DNA of 64,000 nucleotides from Hellea sp042093735 (GCA_042093735.1 JBELEM010000001.1:49167-113166); one strand, 5' to 3'. Counted from the stretch's first letter, positions 36,521 to 45,912 are shown. Numbers and translations are program-made. The notes: generated from the sequence alone by a model not told the origin.

Positions 36521-38157
36521 TACCTGACATACATTCATTTATGAACTCAAGAAGGGGCGGACAGCTATATTGTTTTGCTTTGGGGGTTATCGCTGTATTG
36601 GGCCAAGCACCCTTTCATTTGTGGTTTATAACCATTGTCTGTTTAGCGTGCCTAGTCGCACGGCTCAAATTAGCTAGAAAAAGAGATAAACCAAATATTT
36701 TAGGGTTTAGTGATAGCTTTTGTTTTGCTTTTGGATATTTTATTTCGGGCACCTATTGGATTGGTTCTGCTTTTATAGCCCGGGGGGCAGAATTTATACC
36801 AATTATGCCGTTTATGGTTATAGCCCTAAGTTTAATATTGGCTTTTTTTTGGGGCTTAGCCGGAGTTTTATTTTGCAGAATTCAAAAAAATTATCTTGTT
36901 GATTATTTGGCTTTTGTTTCCTTATTCTTTTTAGCAGAATTTACGCGCGGAACTGTATTTGGAGGCTTACCATGGAATTTATTGGGATATATCTTTGAGG
37001 CGGGCGGCCCAATTTCTCAATCTGCTTCTGTATGGGGAATTTATGGTTTAACTTTTTTTGTATTAAGTTTGGGTTACCTATTATATATTTTTATTTTCAC
37101 AAATTTAAAGTGGCAGAGTTTGGTTATTTTTATCATAACGACTGGAACTGTACTTTCCATAGGATCTTTGCGGATAAAAAATCATACCCCTGAATACGTT
37201 AAGAATGTAAAATTAAGGGTTGTTCAGATTAAATTCGAACAAAAAGATAAATTTGATCCTTTAAAAGCAGTTGAGATTACAAAAAAATATTTATCAGAAT
37301 CTATTTCACCTGGAGTCGAAAATATTACACATATAGTTTGGCCTGAGGGTGCGGTTAGTGGTCTTGCGCTTGAAAACGAAAGCTTACTTTCCGCAATGGG
37401 GCAATATTTAGCCCAAAGAACAAAAAAACCACCTGTGTGGCTTTTGAACTCTTTACGACATGAATTACGCCCTTCTTCAAAACCAAGTGGTTCAATTGAT
37501 TATTATTATAATACATCGGCTGCTATTACGTTTGATGAAATTGGTAGTCCCTCATTGGTAGCGTTTAATGATAAGGTACGCTTAGTTCCGTTTGGTGAAT
37601 TTATTCCTGGGGGTAAATGGATGGAGATTAGAAAAGTACCTATTATTTCAACATCGTTGTTGTCCATCTCTTCGGCCCTGAAAAAGCAAAATATTGTGTT
37701 TCCTGGTTTACCGGTTTTAAGTGCTCAAATTTGCTATGAAATAATTTTCTCAGGCTTTACGCCGTACCCAAAAAATAGAAAACGCCCGCAATGGATTCTT
37801 AATCAATCTAACGATGCATGGTTTGGAAACAGTTTTGGACCATTTCAGCACTCTAATATGGCGGCATATAGAGCCATTGAGGAAGGCATTCCGGTTGTCC
37901 GTGCCGCCGCTAATGGTGTCTCTGGAATTATAAGTCCACTAGGTCATTATGAGCAATATATAGGACCTAAAGAAACTGGGTTTTTAGATGTTAAACTGCC
38001 AAAGCCGAAGTCAAAAACATTCTTTTCAACCCAAATTAACTATGTTTTAGTTTCAATAAACCTCTTGATAGCAATGCTGGTTTCATTCTCGGCTGTAAAC
38101 AACACAAAAATACAAAAACATAAATTGTTTACCATGCTAAAAAAATTCCTTAATTGA
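36517..38157 (+). CDS. lnt: Apolipoprotein N-acyltransferase
   Basis: Lnt adds the third acyl chain to the N-terminal cysteine of lipoproteins in the inner membrane. The 546-residue protein has about six N-terminal helices, then a nitrilase-like domain with the catalytic triad in WPEGA (Glu), FNDKVRLVPFGE (Lys) and ICYEIIF (Cys), plus a final helix. GTG 36517 overlaps the corC stop; ATG 36541 is an alternative start. The lipoprotein genes in this window would be its substrates. In many alphaproteobacteria metK comes next, but here trmB follows directly. Confidence 0.95.
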   Translation: MIPDIHSFMNSRRGGQLYCFALGVIAVLGQAPFHLWFITIVCLACLVARLKLARKRDKPNILGFSDSFCFAFGYFISGTYWIGSAFIARGAEFIPIMPFMVIALSLILAFFWGLAGVLFCRIQKNYLVDYLAFVSLFFLAEFTRGTVFGGLPWNLLGYIFEAGGPISQSASVWGIYGLTFFVLSLGYLLYIFIFTNLKWQSLVIFIITTGTVLSIGSLRIKNHTPEYVKNVKLRVVQIKFEQKDKFDPLKAVEITKKYLSESISPGVENITHIVWPEGAVSGLALENESLLSAMGQYLAQRTKKPPVWLLNSLRHELRPSSKPSGSIDYYYNTSAAITFDEIGSPSLVAFNDKVRLVPFGEFIPGGKWMEIRKVPIISTSLLSISSALKKQNIVFPGLPVLSAQICYEIIFSGFTPYPKNRKRPQWILNQSNDAWFGNSFGPFQHSNMAAYRAIEEGIPVVRAAANGVSGIISPLGHYEQYIGPKETGFLDVKLPKPKSKTFFSTQINYVLVSINLLIAMLVSFSAVNNTKIQKHKLFTMLKKFLN

Positions 38158-38166
38158 GTTGAAAGA

Positions 38167-38850
38167 ATGAAAGAAAATATTTTAAAACCTTTAAGGACTT
38201 TCGGTAGATCTAAGGGAAAGCCTTTAAGTACTAATCAAAAACTACTCATGGAAAGAGAGTACCCCAAGATTGATATTGGTAAATTAGTAATAGAAGCAAA
38301 AAATCCTCTAGTTAATGTTAAGGGAGAAGTTTGGTTAGAAATTGGATTTGGGAGTGCTGAACATATTTTATGGCAGGCAAAAAATAACCCTGATGTCACA
38401 ATAGTAGGAGTTGAGCCTTTTTTAAATGGAGTAGCAAAGGCTATTAAAGGGATTGTTGATCAAGGACTTATAAATATTTTATTATATAGGGGGGACGCAA
38501 GGGATGTAATTAATTTACTTCCTGACAATAGTTTAAATCGAGTTTTTATACTTTTCCCAGACCCTTGGCAAAAAAAAAGACATAACAAGCGTAGGCTTAT
38601 AAATGAAAAATTACTTTCTGACCTTTACCGCGTAATTAAGCAGGAGGGCACACTTAGGTTTGGAAGTGATATTTCGGATTATGTAGACTGGGTGCTTACG
38701 AGAATTAAAAGGCATGGTGGTTTTGAATGGAGTGTGTCTGAAAGAAAGGATTGGATGGTGCGCCATAAAGATTGGCCTGAAACGAAATATTTAGAAAAGG
38801 CATTGGAAGAAGGCAGACAAGGACATTTTTTTGATTTTATAAAATTTTAA
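38167..38850 (+). CDS. trmB: tRNA (guanine-N7)-methyltransferase TrmB
   Basis: TrmB methylates G46 of tRNA with SAM. The 227-residue protein shows LEIGFGSAEHILWQA (SAM binding), VGVEPFLNGVAK and the RVFILFPDPWQKKRHNKRR signature. The start lies 9 nt after lnt stops, with GAAAG before it. The gene is complete and typical. It is followed by a leader with hairpins before rimP. Confidence 0.96.
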   Translation: MKENILKPLRTFGRSKGKPLSTNQKLLMEREYPKIDIGKLVIEAKNPLVNVKGEVWLEIGFGSAEHILWQAKNNPDVTIVGVEPFLNGVAKAIKGIVDQGLINILLYRGDARDVINLLPDNSLNRVFILFPDPWQKKRHNKRRLINEKLLSDLYRVIKQEGTLRFGSDISDYVDWVLTRIKRHGGFEWSVSERKDWMVRHKDWPETKYLEKALEEGRQGHFFDFIKF

Positions 38851-38911
38851 TAGTTAAATTAACTTAAAGCTTGCAAAGTTATTAATATCCACTTAGTTAG
38901 TGTGGAAATTA

Positions 38912-38959
38912 CCTCTAGCACAGGATGCTTGCAGGGTGGCCCTAGAGGCTGCCTTTTTT
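38912..38959 (+). promoter_or_regulatory. Hairpin leader/attenuator-like element before rimP
   Basis: Between trmB and rimP, a 7-bp stem (CCTCTAG at 38912-38918 with CTAGAGG at 38942-38948) is followed by CTGCC and a run of six T, as in a terminator. An alternative hairpin, AGGG-TGG-CCCT (38933-38943), shares bases with its 3' arm, so the two cannot form fully together. This may be the trmB terminator, or a leader that attenuates the rimP-nusA-infB operon. Confidence 0.5.
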
Positions 38960-38979
38960 ATTGCTCTCTTAGTTAGAAG

Positions 38980-39546
38980 ATGAAAGATATTATGAAGACA
39001 AAAACGCATACCGATGAACGAATATTCGCAATTGCTGATCCTATAGCTAAAAGTATGGGTTTGAACATAGTAAGAATACGAGTTCAGTCAGGTAGAAAGA
39101 AGACAGTTCAGGTGATGGCTGAAAGAGTTTCTGATGGCCTCTTAGGCATTTCGGAGTGCGAAAAACTTTCGCGTGAGCTTACTGCTACACTTGATGTTGA
39201 AGATCCGATCCATGATCCATTTATACTCGAAGTTTCATCACCGGGGTTAGAGCGTCCCTTAACTTCTATCAAAGACTTTGAAAATTATGCCGGTTATGCA
39301 GCTAGGATAGACTTAGACAGGATGATAGAGGGGCGTAAAAGATTTCGTGGTGTGCTGGCTGGAGTTGATGGTAGTAATGTAGATATTGATTTAGATGATG
39401 AAAGTGAAACTGCGCAGATACCATTTGAATGGATTTCTGAGTCGAAGCTATTAATTACAGATAAGCTCATTAAAGAAGGCCAAGATGCAAAACATTTAGC
39501 CAATGAAATAGAAAAACAACTAAAAACCAGTAAAAAAAGTGAATAG
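38980..39546 (+). CDS. rimP: Ribosome maturation factor RimP
   Basis: RimP helps assemble the 30S subunit. The 188-residue protein has the N-terminal RimP domain with LEVSSPGLERPL near residue 86 and the SH3-like C-terminal domain. The start at ATG 38980 is followed by another in-frame ATG four codons later, so the exact start is uncertain. It heads the conserved operon rimP-nusA-rnpM-infB-rbfA-truB. A hairpin leader ends about 20 nt before it. Confidence 0.95.
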   Translation: MKDIMKTKTHTDERIFAIADPIAKSMGLNIVRIRVQSGRKKTVQVMAERVSDGLLGISECEKLSRELTATLDVEDPIHDPFILEVSSPGLERPLTSIKDFENYAGYAARIDLDRMIEGRKRFRGVLAGVDGSNVDIDLDDESETAQIPFEWISESKLLITDKLIKEGQDAKHLANEIEKQLKTSKKSE

Positions 39547-39554
39547 GAGACCTT

Positions 39555-41201
39555 ATGTCTACTGCAGGAATTAGTGCAAATAAACTTGAGTTATTACAAA
39601 TAGCCAGAGCAGTTGCTGATGAAAAAGCGATACCTAAAGAGGTTGTGTTAGGAGCTATAGAAGAGGCTATTCAGAAGGCAGCTAAGATGCGTTATGGTTC
39701 TGAACTTGATATTAGAGCAAAGCTGGACCCAGAAACAGGTGACCAAAGTTTGCGTCGTGTTATAACAGTCACTGAGGACGAAGAGATTGAAAATGATTCT
39801 ACTCAAATTAACCTTGCCACCGCAAAGATGGATTATCCTGATGCTGTAATTGGCTTCGAAATCTCGACACCATTGCCGCCATTAGAATTTGGACGAGTGC
39901 AAGCGCAAATGTCAAAACAAATCATTATGGGAAAAATACGTGAGGCAGAACGGGCAAGACAGTTTGTTGAGTTTAAGGATAGGGTTGGCGAAATAATTAA
40001 TGGAATTGTTAAGCGCGTTGAGTATGGGCATATTATAGTTGATTTAGGAAGAGCTGAAGGCGTTATCAGGCGTGACCAAGCATTGCCACGTGAAAACGTC
40101 AAAGGCGGCGACCGCATAAGAGCGTACATAATGGATGTACGTGAAGAACCTCGTGGTTCACAAATATTCCTTTCTCGTGCTCATCCTCAATTTATGGCTC
40201 AATTATTTTCTCAAGAAGTACCCGAGGTATACGAAGGAATAATTCAGATTGTTGCGGTTGCCAGAGATCCTGGTTCTCGAGCCAAAATTGCAGTACACTC
40301 TAATGATGGAGCTATAGATCCGGTCGGGGCTTGTGTTGGTATGCGTGGATCGCGTGTTCAAGCCGTTGTCAATGAGCTTCAGGGTGAGCGTATTGACATA
40401 ATTCCGTTTACTGAAGATGCTGCAACTTTTATTGTGAATGCTTTACAGCCGGCGGAGGTTGCAAAAGTTGTTATTGATGAAGCAAATGATAGAATTGAAG
40501 TCGTGGTTCCAGATGAGCAACTCTCTCTTGCTATTGGCCGTCGAGGGCAAAATGTCCGTCTTGCGTCACAGCTTTCAGGCTGGGCTATCGATATCCTAAC
40601 TGAGGAACAAGAGTCAGAGCGACGCCAAGTAGAGTTCAAGGAGCGTTCAGAGCTATTTATGGTAGGTCTGGATGTAGATGAAATGATTGCTCAACTTCTT
40701 GTGTCAGAAGGCTTTGAGACTATGGAAGAAGTTGGGTATGTTGCTATCGACGATTTAACGTCTATTGAAGGCTTTGACGCAGAAACAGCGGAAGAGTTAC
40801 AGACCCGTGCACGGGAGTATCTAGAGAAAATTGCTATAGAACAGGACGAAAAACGCCGCGCCGCTGGTGTGCATGACAATGTTTTAGAAATAGAAGGGGT
40901 AACTCTTCCCATGGCTGTCAAGTTTGGAGAAAATGAAGTGCTATCTGTAGAAGATGTTGCTGGTTTGGTTCCTGATGACTTACGTGGATATACTGAGGTG
41001 AAAAATGGTGAAAAAGTTCATGAAGATGGTATGCTAGAAGAGTTTAAGCTCTCTGAAGAAAATGCGACATCACTTATTATGCGAGCGAGAGTTAAGGCTG
41101 GCTGGATTGATGAGAGTGATCTGTTGGTAACAGAAGAAGATAAAAAAGAAGAGGTGCCAACAGTTTCACCTGAGCTCACCGCTGAGGACGTTTTTGGTTA
41201 G
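39555..41201 (+). CDS. nusA: Transcription termination/antitermination factor NusA
   Basis: NusA binds RNA polymerase and RNA to control pausing, termination and rRNA antitermination. The 548-residue protein has the N-terminal polymerase-binding domain, S1 (GIVKRVEYGHIIVDLG), and tandem KH domains with GACVGMRGSRVQAVVNEL and SLAIGRRGQNVRLA. Two C-terminal helix-hairpin repeats follow (from about residue 365), and an acidic tail. It starts 8 nt after rimP with AGGAG. The length matches alphaproteobacterial NusA. Confidence 0.97.
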   Translation: MSTAGISANKLELLQIARAVADEKAIPKEVVLGAIEEAIQKAAKMRYGSELDIRAKLDPETGDQSLRRVITVTEDEEIENDSTQINLATAKMDYPDAVIGFEISTPLPPLEFGRVQAQMSKQIIMGKIREAERARQFVEFKDRVGEIINGIVKRVEYGHIIVDLGRAEGVIRRDQALPRENVKGGDRIRAYIMDVREEPRGSQIFLSRAHPQFMAQLFSQEVPEVYEGIIQIVAVARDPGSRAKIAVHSNDGAIDPVGACVGMRGSRVQAVVNELQGERIDIIPFTEDAATFIVNALQPAEVAKVVIDEANDRIEVVVPDEQLSLAIGRRGQNVRLASQLSGWAIDILTEEQESERRQVEFKERSELFMVGLDVDEMIAQLLVSEGFETMEEVGYVAIDDLTSIEGFDAETAEELQTRAREYLEKIAIEQDEKRRAAGVHDNVLEIEGVTLPMAVKFGENEVLSVEDVAGLVPDDLRGYTEVKNGEKVHEDGMLEEFKLSEENATSLIMRARVKAGWIDESDLLVTEEDKKEEVPTVSPELTAEDVFG

Positions 41202-41210
41202 GTTAGTGGA

Positions 41211-41891
41211 TTGCAGATTACTTCCGAAATAAATGATATTGATAAGCGCGGTCACAAACCTAAGGAACGAAGGTGTATCGCGAAGTGCGAAGTTCGTGAG
41301 CGTTATGATATGATACGATTTGTAACTGATCCAACAGGTGTTGTTGTCCCCGATATTCTTGGGAAATTGCCAGGACGTGGTGTTTGGGTTAGCAGTGACT
41401 CTTGTTCCCTTTCTGAGGTTATATCTAAGTCCGCTTTTAGTAGAAGCTTTAAATCTAAAGTTAAAGTTTTGGATGACTTACTAAGCATGACTGAAAGTTT
41501 ATTATCAAGACGGGTGTTGGGTTTGGTTACTATGGCACGCAAAGCAGGGTTTATATCTATTGGTTTTGATCAAGTGCAATCTATGGCAAGAGAGGCAGAA
41601 GTTGCGATTAGGATTGAGGCTTCGGATGGATCAGAAGATGGTCGTGGTAAAATTCGAACCCTATCGAAAGCTATGAATAGGGAATATAATTTTGCTGACC
41701 CAATTGTTGTGGGGTGTTTTTCATCTAATAAAATTGGGGAGGCTTTATCCCGTGAATCGATTGTTCATGCAGGAATAAAAAGAGGAAAGCTTGCCAAGAC
41801 ATTAACAATAGAAGTAAAGCGGCTTTCCGGTTTCATAGACCTAGTACCTATGGACTGGCCTGATAGAGAGCATGAAATAAAAATAAAATAA
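41211..41891 (+). CDS. rnpM: RnpM/YlxR-L7Ae-like fusion protein
   Basis: A 226-residue protein with an N-terminal YlxR/DUF448 domain (KERRCIAKCEVRERYDMIRF, then GKLPGRGVWVS), whose Gram-positive relative RnpM binds RNase P, and a C-terminal ribosomal-L7Ae-like RNA-binding region (VLGLVTMARKAGFISIGFDQV). The fusion is usual in alphaproteobacteria. It begins at TTG 41211, nine bases after nusA, with a weak ribosome-binding site; no ATG or GTG precedes the conserved domain in frame. It probably binds RNA in ribosome or RNase P biology. Confidence 0.88.
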   Translation: MQITSEINDIDKRGHKPKERRCIAKCEVRERYDMIRFVTDPTGVVVPDILGKLPGRGVWVSSDSCSLSEVISKSAFSRSFKSKVKVLDDLLSMTESLLSRRVLGLVTMARKAGFISIGFDQVQSMAREAEVAIRIEASDGSEDGRGKIRTLSKAMNREYNFADPIVVGCFSSNKIGEALSRESIVHAGIKRGKLAKTLTIEVKRLSGFIDLVPMDWPDREHEIKIK

Positions 41892-41969
41892 AGATTTTTT
41901 CTTTATTGAATATAAACGTTAGGTCGTTAGATTGTACGACTTAGAGCAAGTTAGAAAAAACGCATTAAA

Positions 41970-41990
41970 GGTAAGATTAATGGACTTACC
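41970..41990 (+). promoter_or_regulatory. Stem-loop just before the infB start
   Basis: GGTAAG (41970-41975) and CTTACC (41985-41990) form a perfect 6-bp stem with a 9-nt loop, ending 9 nt before ATG 42000. A second short stem, GTCGT with ACGAC, lies about 30 nt upstream. The position next to the infB ribosome-binding site suggests control of initiation, but the energy is modest. Confidence 0.35.
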
Positions 41991-41999
41991 GTTTGAAAG

Positions 42000-44522
42000 A
42001 TGAAAATGACTGATACAAACGACAAAAAACAAATTGCCCGTAAGCCATTATCCCTAAGCTCTTCAGGGAGGGGTTCCGTAAGGCAGTCATTTGCCGGAGG
42101 ACGATCAAAGGCTGTCGTAGTAGAAAAAAAGAAAAAAGTAATTATAAGGCCAGGGTCAAATAATGAAGTTGTTAAACCCAATGTTGCACCTAAAATCTCA
42201 ATTCCCCCTGTTAAGCCAAAAGTTGATGAGGTTGCTTTAGCTGCTAAAAAGCTTGGTCTATCCAAAGATGAATACGAAAAACGACAAAGCGCTCTTAGTA
42301 CTGCTAAGGCTGAGGCAGATGTAAGAGAAGCAAAGAAAAATGCTGAGCAAACAGAGCGTGAGCAAAGGATGGCTGCAGAGAAGGCCACGCTGGAAGCTAG
42401 AAAGAAAGCTGAAGAAGAAGCTGAATTGAAACGTTTAGAAGCGGAAGAAGAGAACCGTCAGAGAGAAGAGGCTGCCAGGCTTGCTGCTCGTAAGCCTGTC
42501 GGGGCAGCAGCTGCATTAAAAAAAGATGATGATAATTTAAGCGAAATTGAAAAGGCAGGCGGCCGAGTTAAGAAAAAACGTGCGGCACCACCACCCACAA
42601 GATCAAAAGGTGAGACTAAAAGAAGAAGAGGTAAGCTGACTATTGTAACTGCATTAGCTGGTGATGATGAACGCCAGAGATCACTTGCTTCTGTTAAGAG
42701 AGCAAGAGAAAGAGAAAAGCAGCGCCAGCGTGGTGGATTAGGGGATCGCGATAAAGTACAGCGTGAAGTTATAATACCTGAAGCCATAACTGTATCTGAG
42801 TTATCAAACCGCATGGCAGAAAGAGCCCGTGATGTTGTGAAGTATTTAATGCAACAAGGCACAATGGCTACCATGAATGATATACTTGATGCAGATACTG
42901 CACAACTCGTTGTCGAAGACTTTGGGCACACAGTTAAACGAGTAGCTGAAGCTGATGTGGAGGATAATTTTATTATAGATGATACGCCTTCTGATGAGAA
43001 TGATCGCAAGCCTCGTCCGCCGGTAATTGCAGTCATGGGTCATGTTGATCACGGAAAGACTTCGCTATTGGACGCATTAAGAACCACTGATGTGGCATCT
43101 GGAGAAGCAGGCGGTATAACTCAACATATAGGTGCTTATCAACTTAAGCTTAAGTCAGGTGAACAGATTACTGTATTAGATACACCAGGGCATGCCGCAT
43201 TTTCTGAAATGCGAACTAGGGGCGCCCAAGCGGTAGATATTGTAGTTTTGGTTGTTGCTGCCGATGATGGTGTTATGCCTCAAACTATTGAATCGATTAA
43301 GTATGCTCATGCAGCTGATACCCCTATTATTATAGCAATAAACAAAATGGATAGTTATGATGCAAACCCACAAAAAGTAGAGACTGATCTGCTCCAGCAC
43401 AACGTTATAACTGAATCTATGTCGGGCGAGGTGCAAGCTATTCAGGTCTCCGCTAAAAAGAAAACTGGATTAGCTGACCTAGCTGAAGCTATATCAAATC
43501 AGGCTGAATTAATGGAATTAAAGGCAAATCCAACACGTAATGCTGATGGCTTAGTCCTTGAATCTAAAGTTGAGAAGGGTCGTGGCCCTGTTGCAACTTT
43601 ACTCGTAAAAAGAGGAACCTTGAAGAGGGGGCAAATTGTTGTTGCTGGCGAATATTGGGGTAAGGTTAAGGCTATGATGGATGAGCGTAACTCTCAATTG
43701 AAAGTAGCAGGCCCTTCTTCGCCCGTTGTGGTTATGGGAATGGATGGTGCTCCTGCGCCCGGCGAACCTTTTGCTGTGGTTGACTCAGAACATAGAGCTA
43801 GAGAGCTTACAGAGTATAGGGTTAGAAAACGAAAAGAGGATATTACAAAAAGTTCTGGTGCTGCTTCCATGGAGCAAATGATGGCTAAGCTAGCAAATAA
43901 GACATCATCTGAAATGCCTTTATTGGTGAAAGCAGATGTTGAAGGTTCTGCACAAGCAATTAAAACTTCTCTTGAGGGTCTGGGTAATGATGAAGTTAAA
44001 GCTCGTGTTGTTTACTCTTCTGCAGGTGGTATTTCTGAGTCAGACGTGCAGCTCGCAGCTTCCTCTAATGCCCCCATTATTGCTTTCAATGTTCGTGCTA
44101 ATCGTCAGGCAAAAGAGCTGGCGGAAAAAGAGGGCGTGGAAATTCGTTATTATTCAATTATCTATGGCTTGATTGATGAAGTTAAAGGCGCACTAGAGGG
44201 AATGTTAGAACCTGAGCGAAAAGAAACCTTTATAGGTTACGCTGAAGTACTTGAGATTTTTGATATTTCTAAATTAGGGAAAATAGCTGGTGCTAAGGTA
44301 ACGGAAGGACGCGTTGAGCGGGGTTCTGGAGTAAGATTGCTGCGTGATGATGTGGTTATCCATGAGGGAGAGCTCTCGACACTAAAGCGCTTCAAGGATG
44401 AAGTAGAAAAAGTTCAGGCAGGAATGGAATGCGGAATGGGTTTTTTAAATTACCACGATTTGCGCAAAGGTGATCAAATTGAATGCTTCACTGTTGAGAT
44501 GCTTGACCGTAAACTAGACTAA
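42000..44522 (+). CDS. infB: Translation initiation factor IF-2
   Basis: IF-2 is the GTPase that brings fMet-tRNA to the 30S subunit. The 840-residue protein has a long charged N-terminal region with an alphaproteobacterial KPLSLSSSGRGSVRQSFAGG-type start and a Glu/Ala/Lys/Arg coiled stretch (about 85-165). It then has an IF2N domain and the G domain with GHVDHGKTS (near residue 346), DTPGHAAF and NKMD. Domains II-IV follow. The start ATG 42000 has another ATG two codons in. A large antisense open frame over the coiled region is a composition artefact. Confidence 0.97.
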   Translation: MKMTDTNDKKQIARKPLSLSSSGRGSVRQSFAGGRSKAVVVEKKKKVIIRPGSNNEVVKPNVAPKISIPPVKPKVDEVALAAKKLGLSKDEYEKRQSALSTAKAEADVREAKKNAEQTEREQRMAAEKATLEARKKAEEEAELKRLEAEEENRQREEAARLAARKPVGAAAALKKDDDNLSEIEKAGGRVKKKRAAPPPTRSKGETKRRRGKLTIVTALAGDDERQRSLASVKRAREREKQRQRGGLGDRDKVQREVIIPEAITVSELSNRMAERARDVVKYLMQQGTMATMNDILDADTAQLVVEDFGHTVKRVAEADVEDNFIIDDTPSDENDRKPRPPVIAVMGHVDHGKTSLLDALRTTDVASGEAGGITQHIGAYQLKLKSGEQITVLDTPGHAAFSEMRTRGAQAVDIVVLVVAADDGVMPQTIESIKYAHAADTPIIIAINKMDSYDANPQKVETDLLQHNVITESMSGEVQAIQVSAKKKTGLADLAEAISNQAELMELKANPTRNADGLVLESKVEKGRGPVATLLVKRGTLKRGQIVVAGEYWGKVKAMMDERNSQLKVAGPSSPVVVMGMDGAPAPGEPFAVVDSEHRARELTEYRVRKRKEDITKSSGAASMEQMMAKLANKTSSEMPLLVKADVEGSAQAIKTSLEGLGNDEVKARVVYSSAGGISESDVQLAASSNAPIIAFNVRANRQAKELAEKEGVEIRYYSIIYGLIDEVKGALEGMLEPERKETFIGYAEVLEIFDISKLGKIAGAKVTEGRVERGSGVRLLRDDVVIHEGELSTLKRFKDEVEKVQAGMECGMGFLNYHDLRKGDQIECFTVEMLDRKLD

Positions 44523-44541
44523 ATTTTTGCATAACGACCCT

Positions 44542-44578
44542 ATTTAGCGGTTCAAAGCGTTTATTTAGACTGCTAAAT
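44542..44578 (+). other. Stem-loop between infB and rbfA
   Basis: ATTTAGC (44542-44548) pairs perfectly with GCTAAAT (44572-44578), and the stem can be extended inward by GGTT/GACT with two wobble pairs, leaving a 15-nt loop. No T-tract follows, so it looks like an mRNA processing or stabilising element rather than a terminator. Confidence 0.4.
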
Positions 44579-44598
44579 GACTTTATCAGGAAAGATCT

Positions 44599-44976
44599 AT
44601 GACTAAAAATAAGCCTCCATCCCAACGGCAGTTAAAGGCCGGTGAGCTTATTCGAAGGGCCTTAGCGGAAATTTTAGCAAAAGAAAACATCCGTGATGTA
44701 GATTTGCAAGGAGTTTCAGTAACTATCTCAGAAGTCAAGTCTTCCCCTGACCTTAAGCATGCACTTGTCTATGCCGCTCCCCTTGGAGGCGGTGATATTG
44801 ATAAAGTCATACAAGGCTTGCAGCGGTGCAGTTCTTTTTTACGCGGCAGGCTTGGTAAAGAAATGGAAATGAAATCAACACCTCGATTAAAATTTATTGC
44901 AGACCGGAGCTTTGATACAGCAGAGGACATGGCGCGTTTACTTGACCAACCAAAAGTTAGGCAAGACTTGATTTAA
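44599..44976 (+). CDS. rbfA: Ribosome-binding factor A
   Basis: RbfA is a KH-fold protein needed for late 30S maturation and cold growth. The 125-residue protein has the pattern RQLKAGELIRRALAEIL at the N-terminus and SSFLRGRLGKEMEMKSTPRL with a following FIADRSFD, typical of the family. ATG 44599 follows AGGAAAG. It lies between infB and truB in the standard order. No odd features. Confidence 0.95.
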   Translation: MTKNKPPSQRQLKAGELIRRALAEILAKENIRDVDLQGVSVTISEVKSSPDLKHALVYAAPLGGGDIDKVIQGLQRCSSFLRGRLGKEMEMKSTPRLKFIADRSFDTAEDMARLLDQPKVRQDLI

Positions 44977-44987
44977 AGTGGGCACTT

Positions 44988-45893
44988 ATGGCACGAAAGC
45001 GTAAAGGTAACCCTGTAAGCGGTTGGGTAATTTTGGACAAACCCTATAGTTTAGGTTCAACGCCCTCAGTAGGAAGGGTTCGACGCCTTTTTTCAGCTCA
45101 AAAAGCTGGCCATGCAGGAACATTAGATCCATTAGCTTCAGGAATTTTGCCTATTGCTTTGGGCGAAGCAACTAAAACCGTTTCATTCTTGATGGATGCA
45201 CAAAAAACTTATGAATTCACCCTCACATTTGGAGAAAATACAGATACCTTAGATAAGGAAGGAAAGGTTATTTCTATCTCGGAGGTTAGGCCCACCAAAG
45301 AAGCCATAAAGGGCCAACTTAAAAAATTTGTGGGTATGATTAACCAAGTCCCCCCTCGCTATTCAGCAATTAAGATCAATGGTAAGCGTTCTTATGAACT
45401 AGCGCGCTCGGGTGAGGTCGTAGATATTAAGTCACGACAAGTCTTAGTTGACACTTTCACATTAACTAAACATGATGAAAATTCGTCATCTTTTAGGGTG
45501 ATTTGTGGAAAAGGAACATATATCCGTTCTTTAGCAAGAGATTTAGCTTTGAGTCTTAATGCTTGTGGCCATGTTACTATGCTTCGCCGAACAAGTGTGG
45601 GGCCTTTCAATTTAAACCATTCTTTTTCGCTAGACGAACTTGAAAATCTCTGTCATAGGGGCGACGTTTTAAAGGCTCTGAGACCTGTAGAGACTGCACT
45701 GGACGACATCCCGGTGCTAGCCATTACAGAATTTGAAGCCACTGAATTAAAACACGGACGTGCAATTGTAAATAAATTAGCTGGTAGTGCTGAATATCCT
45801 GATTGGGTTTTAGCTATGTTAGATAATAAAGCAGTTGCTATTTGTAGCACTTCCGAGGGTTATCATAAGCCCAAGAGAGTGTTTAATTTATAA
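44988..45893 (+). CDS. truB: tRNA pseudouridine-55 synthase TruB
   Basis: TruB makes pseudouridine 55 in the T-loop of tRNA. The 301-residue protein has the conserved SGWVILDKPYSLGSTPSVG, the catalytic Asp in GHAGTLDPLASGILP (near residue 46), and RYSAIKINGKRSYELAR. A GKGTYIRSLARDL sequence follows. It starts 11 nt after rbfA. Nineteen bases separate its stop from rpsO. Confidence 0.96.
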   Translation: MARKRKGNPVSGWVILDKPYSLGSTPSVGRVRRLFSAQKAGHAGTLDPLASGILPIALGEATKTVSFLMDAQKTYEFTLTFGENTDTLDKEGKVISISEVRPTKEAIKGQLKKFVGMINQVPPRYSAIKINGKRSYELARSGEVVDIKSRQVLVDTFTLTKHDENSSSFRVICGKGTYIRSLARDLALSLNACGHVTMLRRTSVGPFNLNHSFSLDELENLCHRGDVLKALRPVETALDDIPVLAITEFEATELKHGRAIVNKLAGSAEYPDWVLAMLDNKAVAICSTSEGYHKPKRVFNL

Positions 45894-45912
45894 ATTAATA
45901 TGGAGAATTACG

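Noticed and set aside
38151..38166. SAM riboswitch or metK between lnt and trmB
   Set aside because: Only 9 nt separate the genes.
42458..43036. 192-residue minus-strand open frame
   Set aside because: It is antisense to the charged N-terminal half of infB; its Ser/Leu-rich product reflects Glu/Ala/Arg codons on the coding strand.
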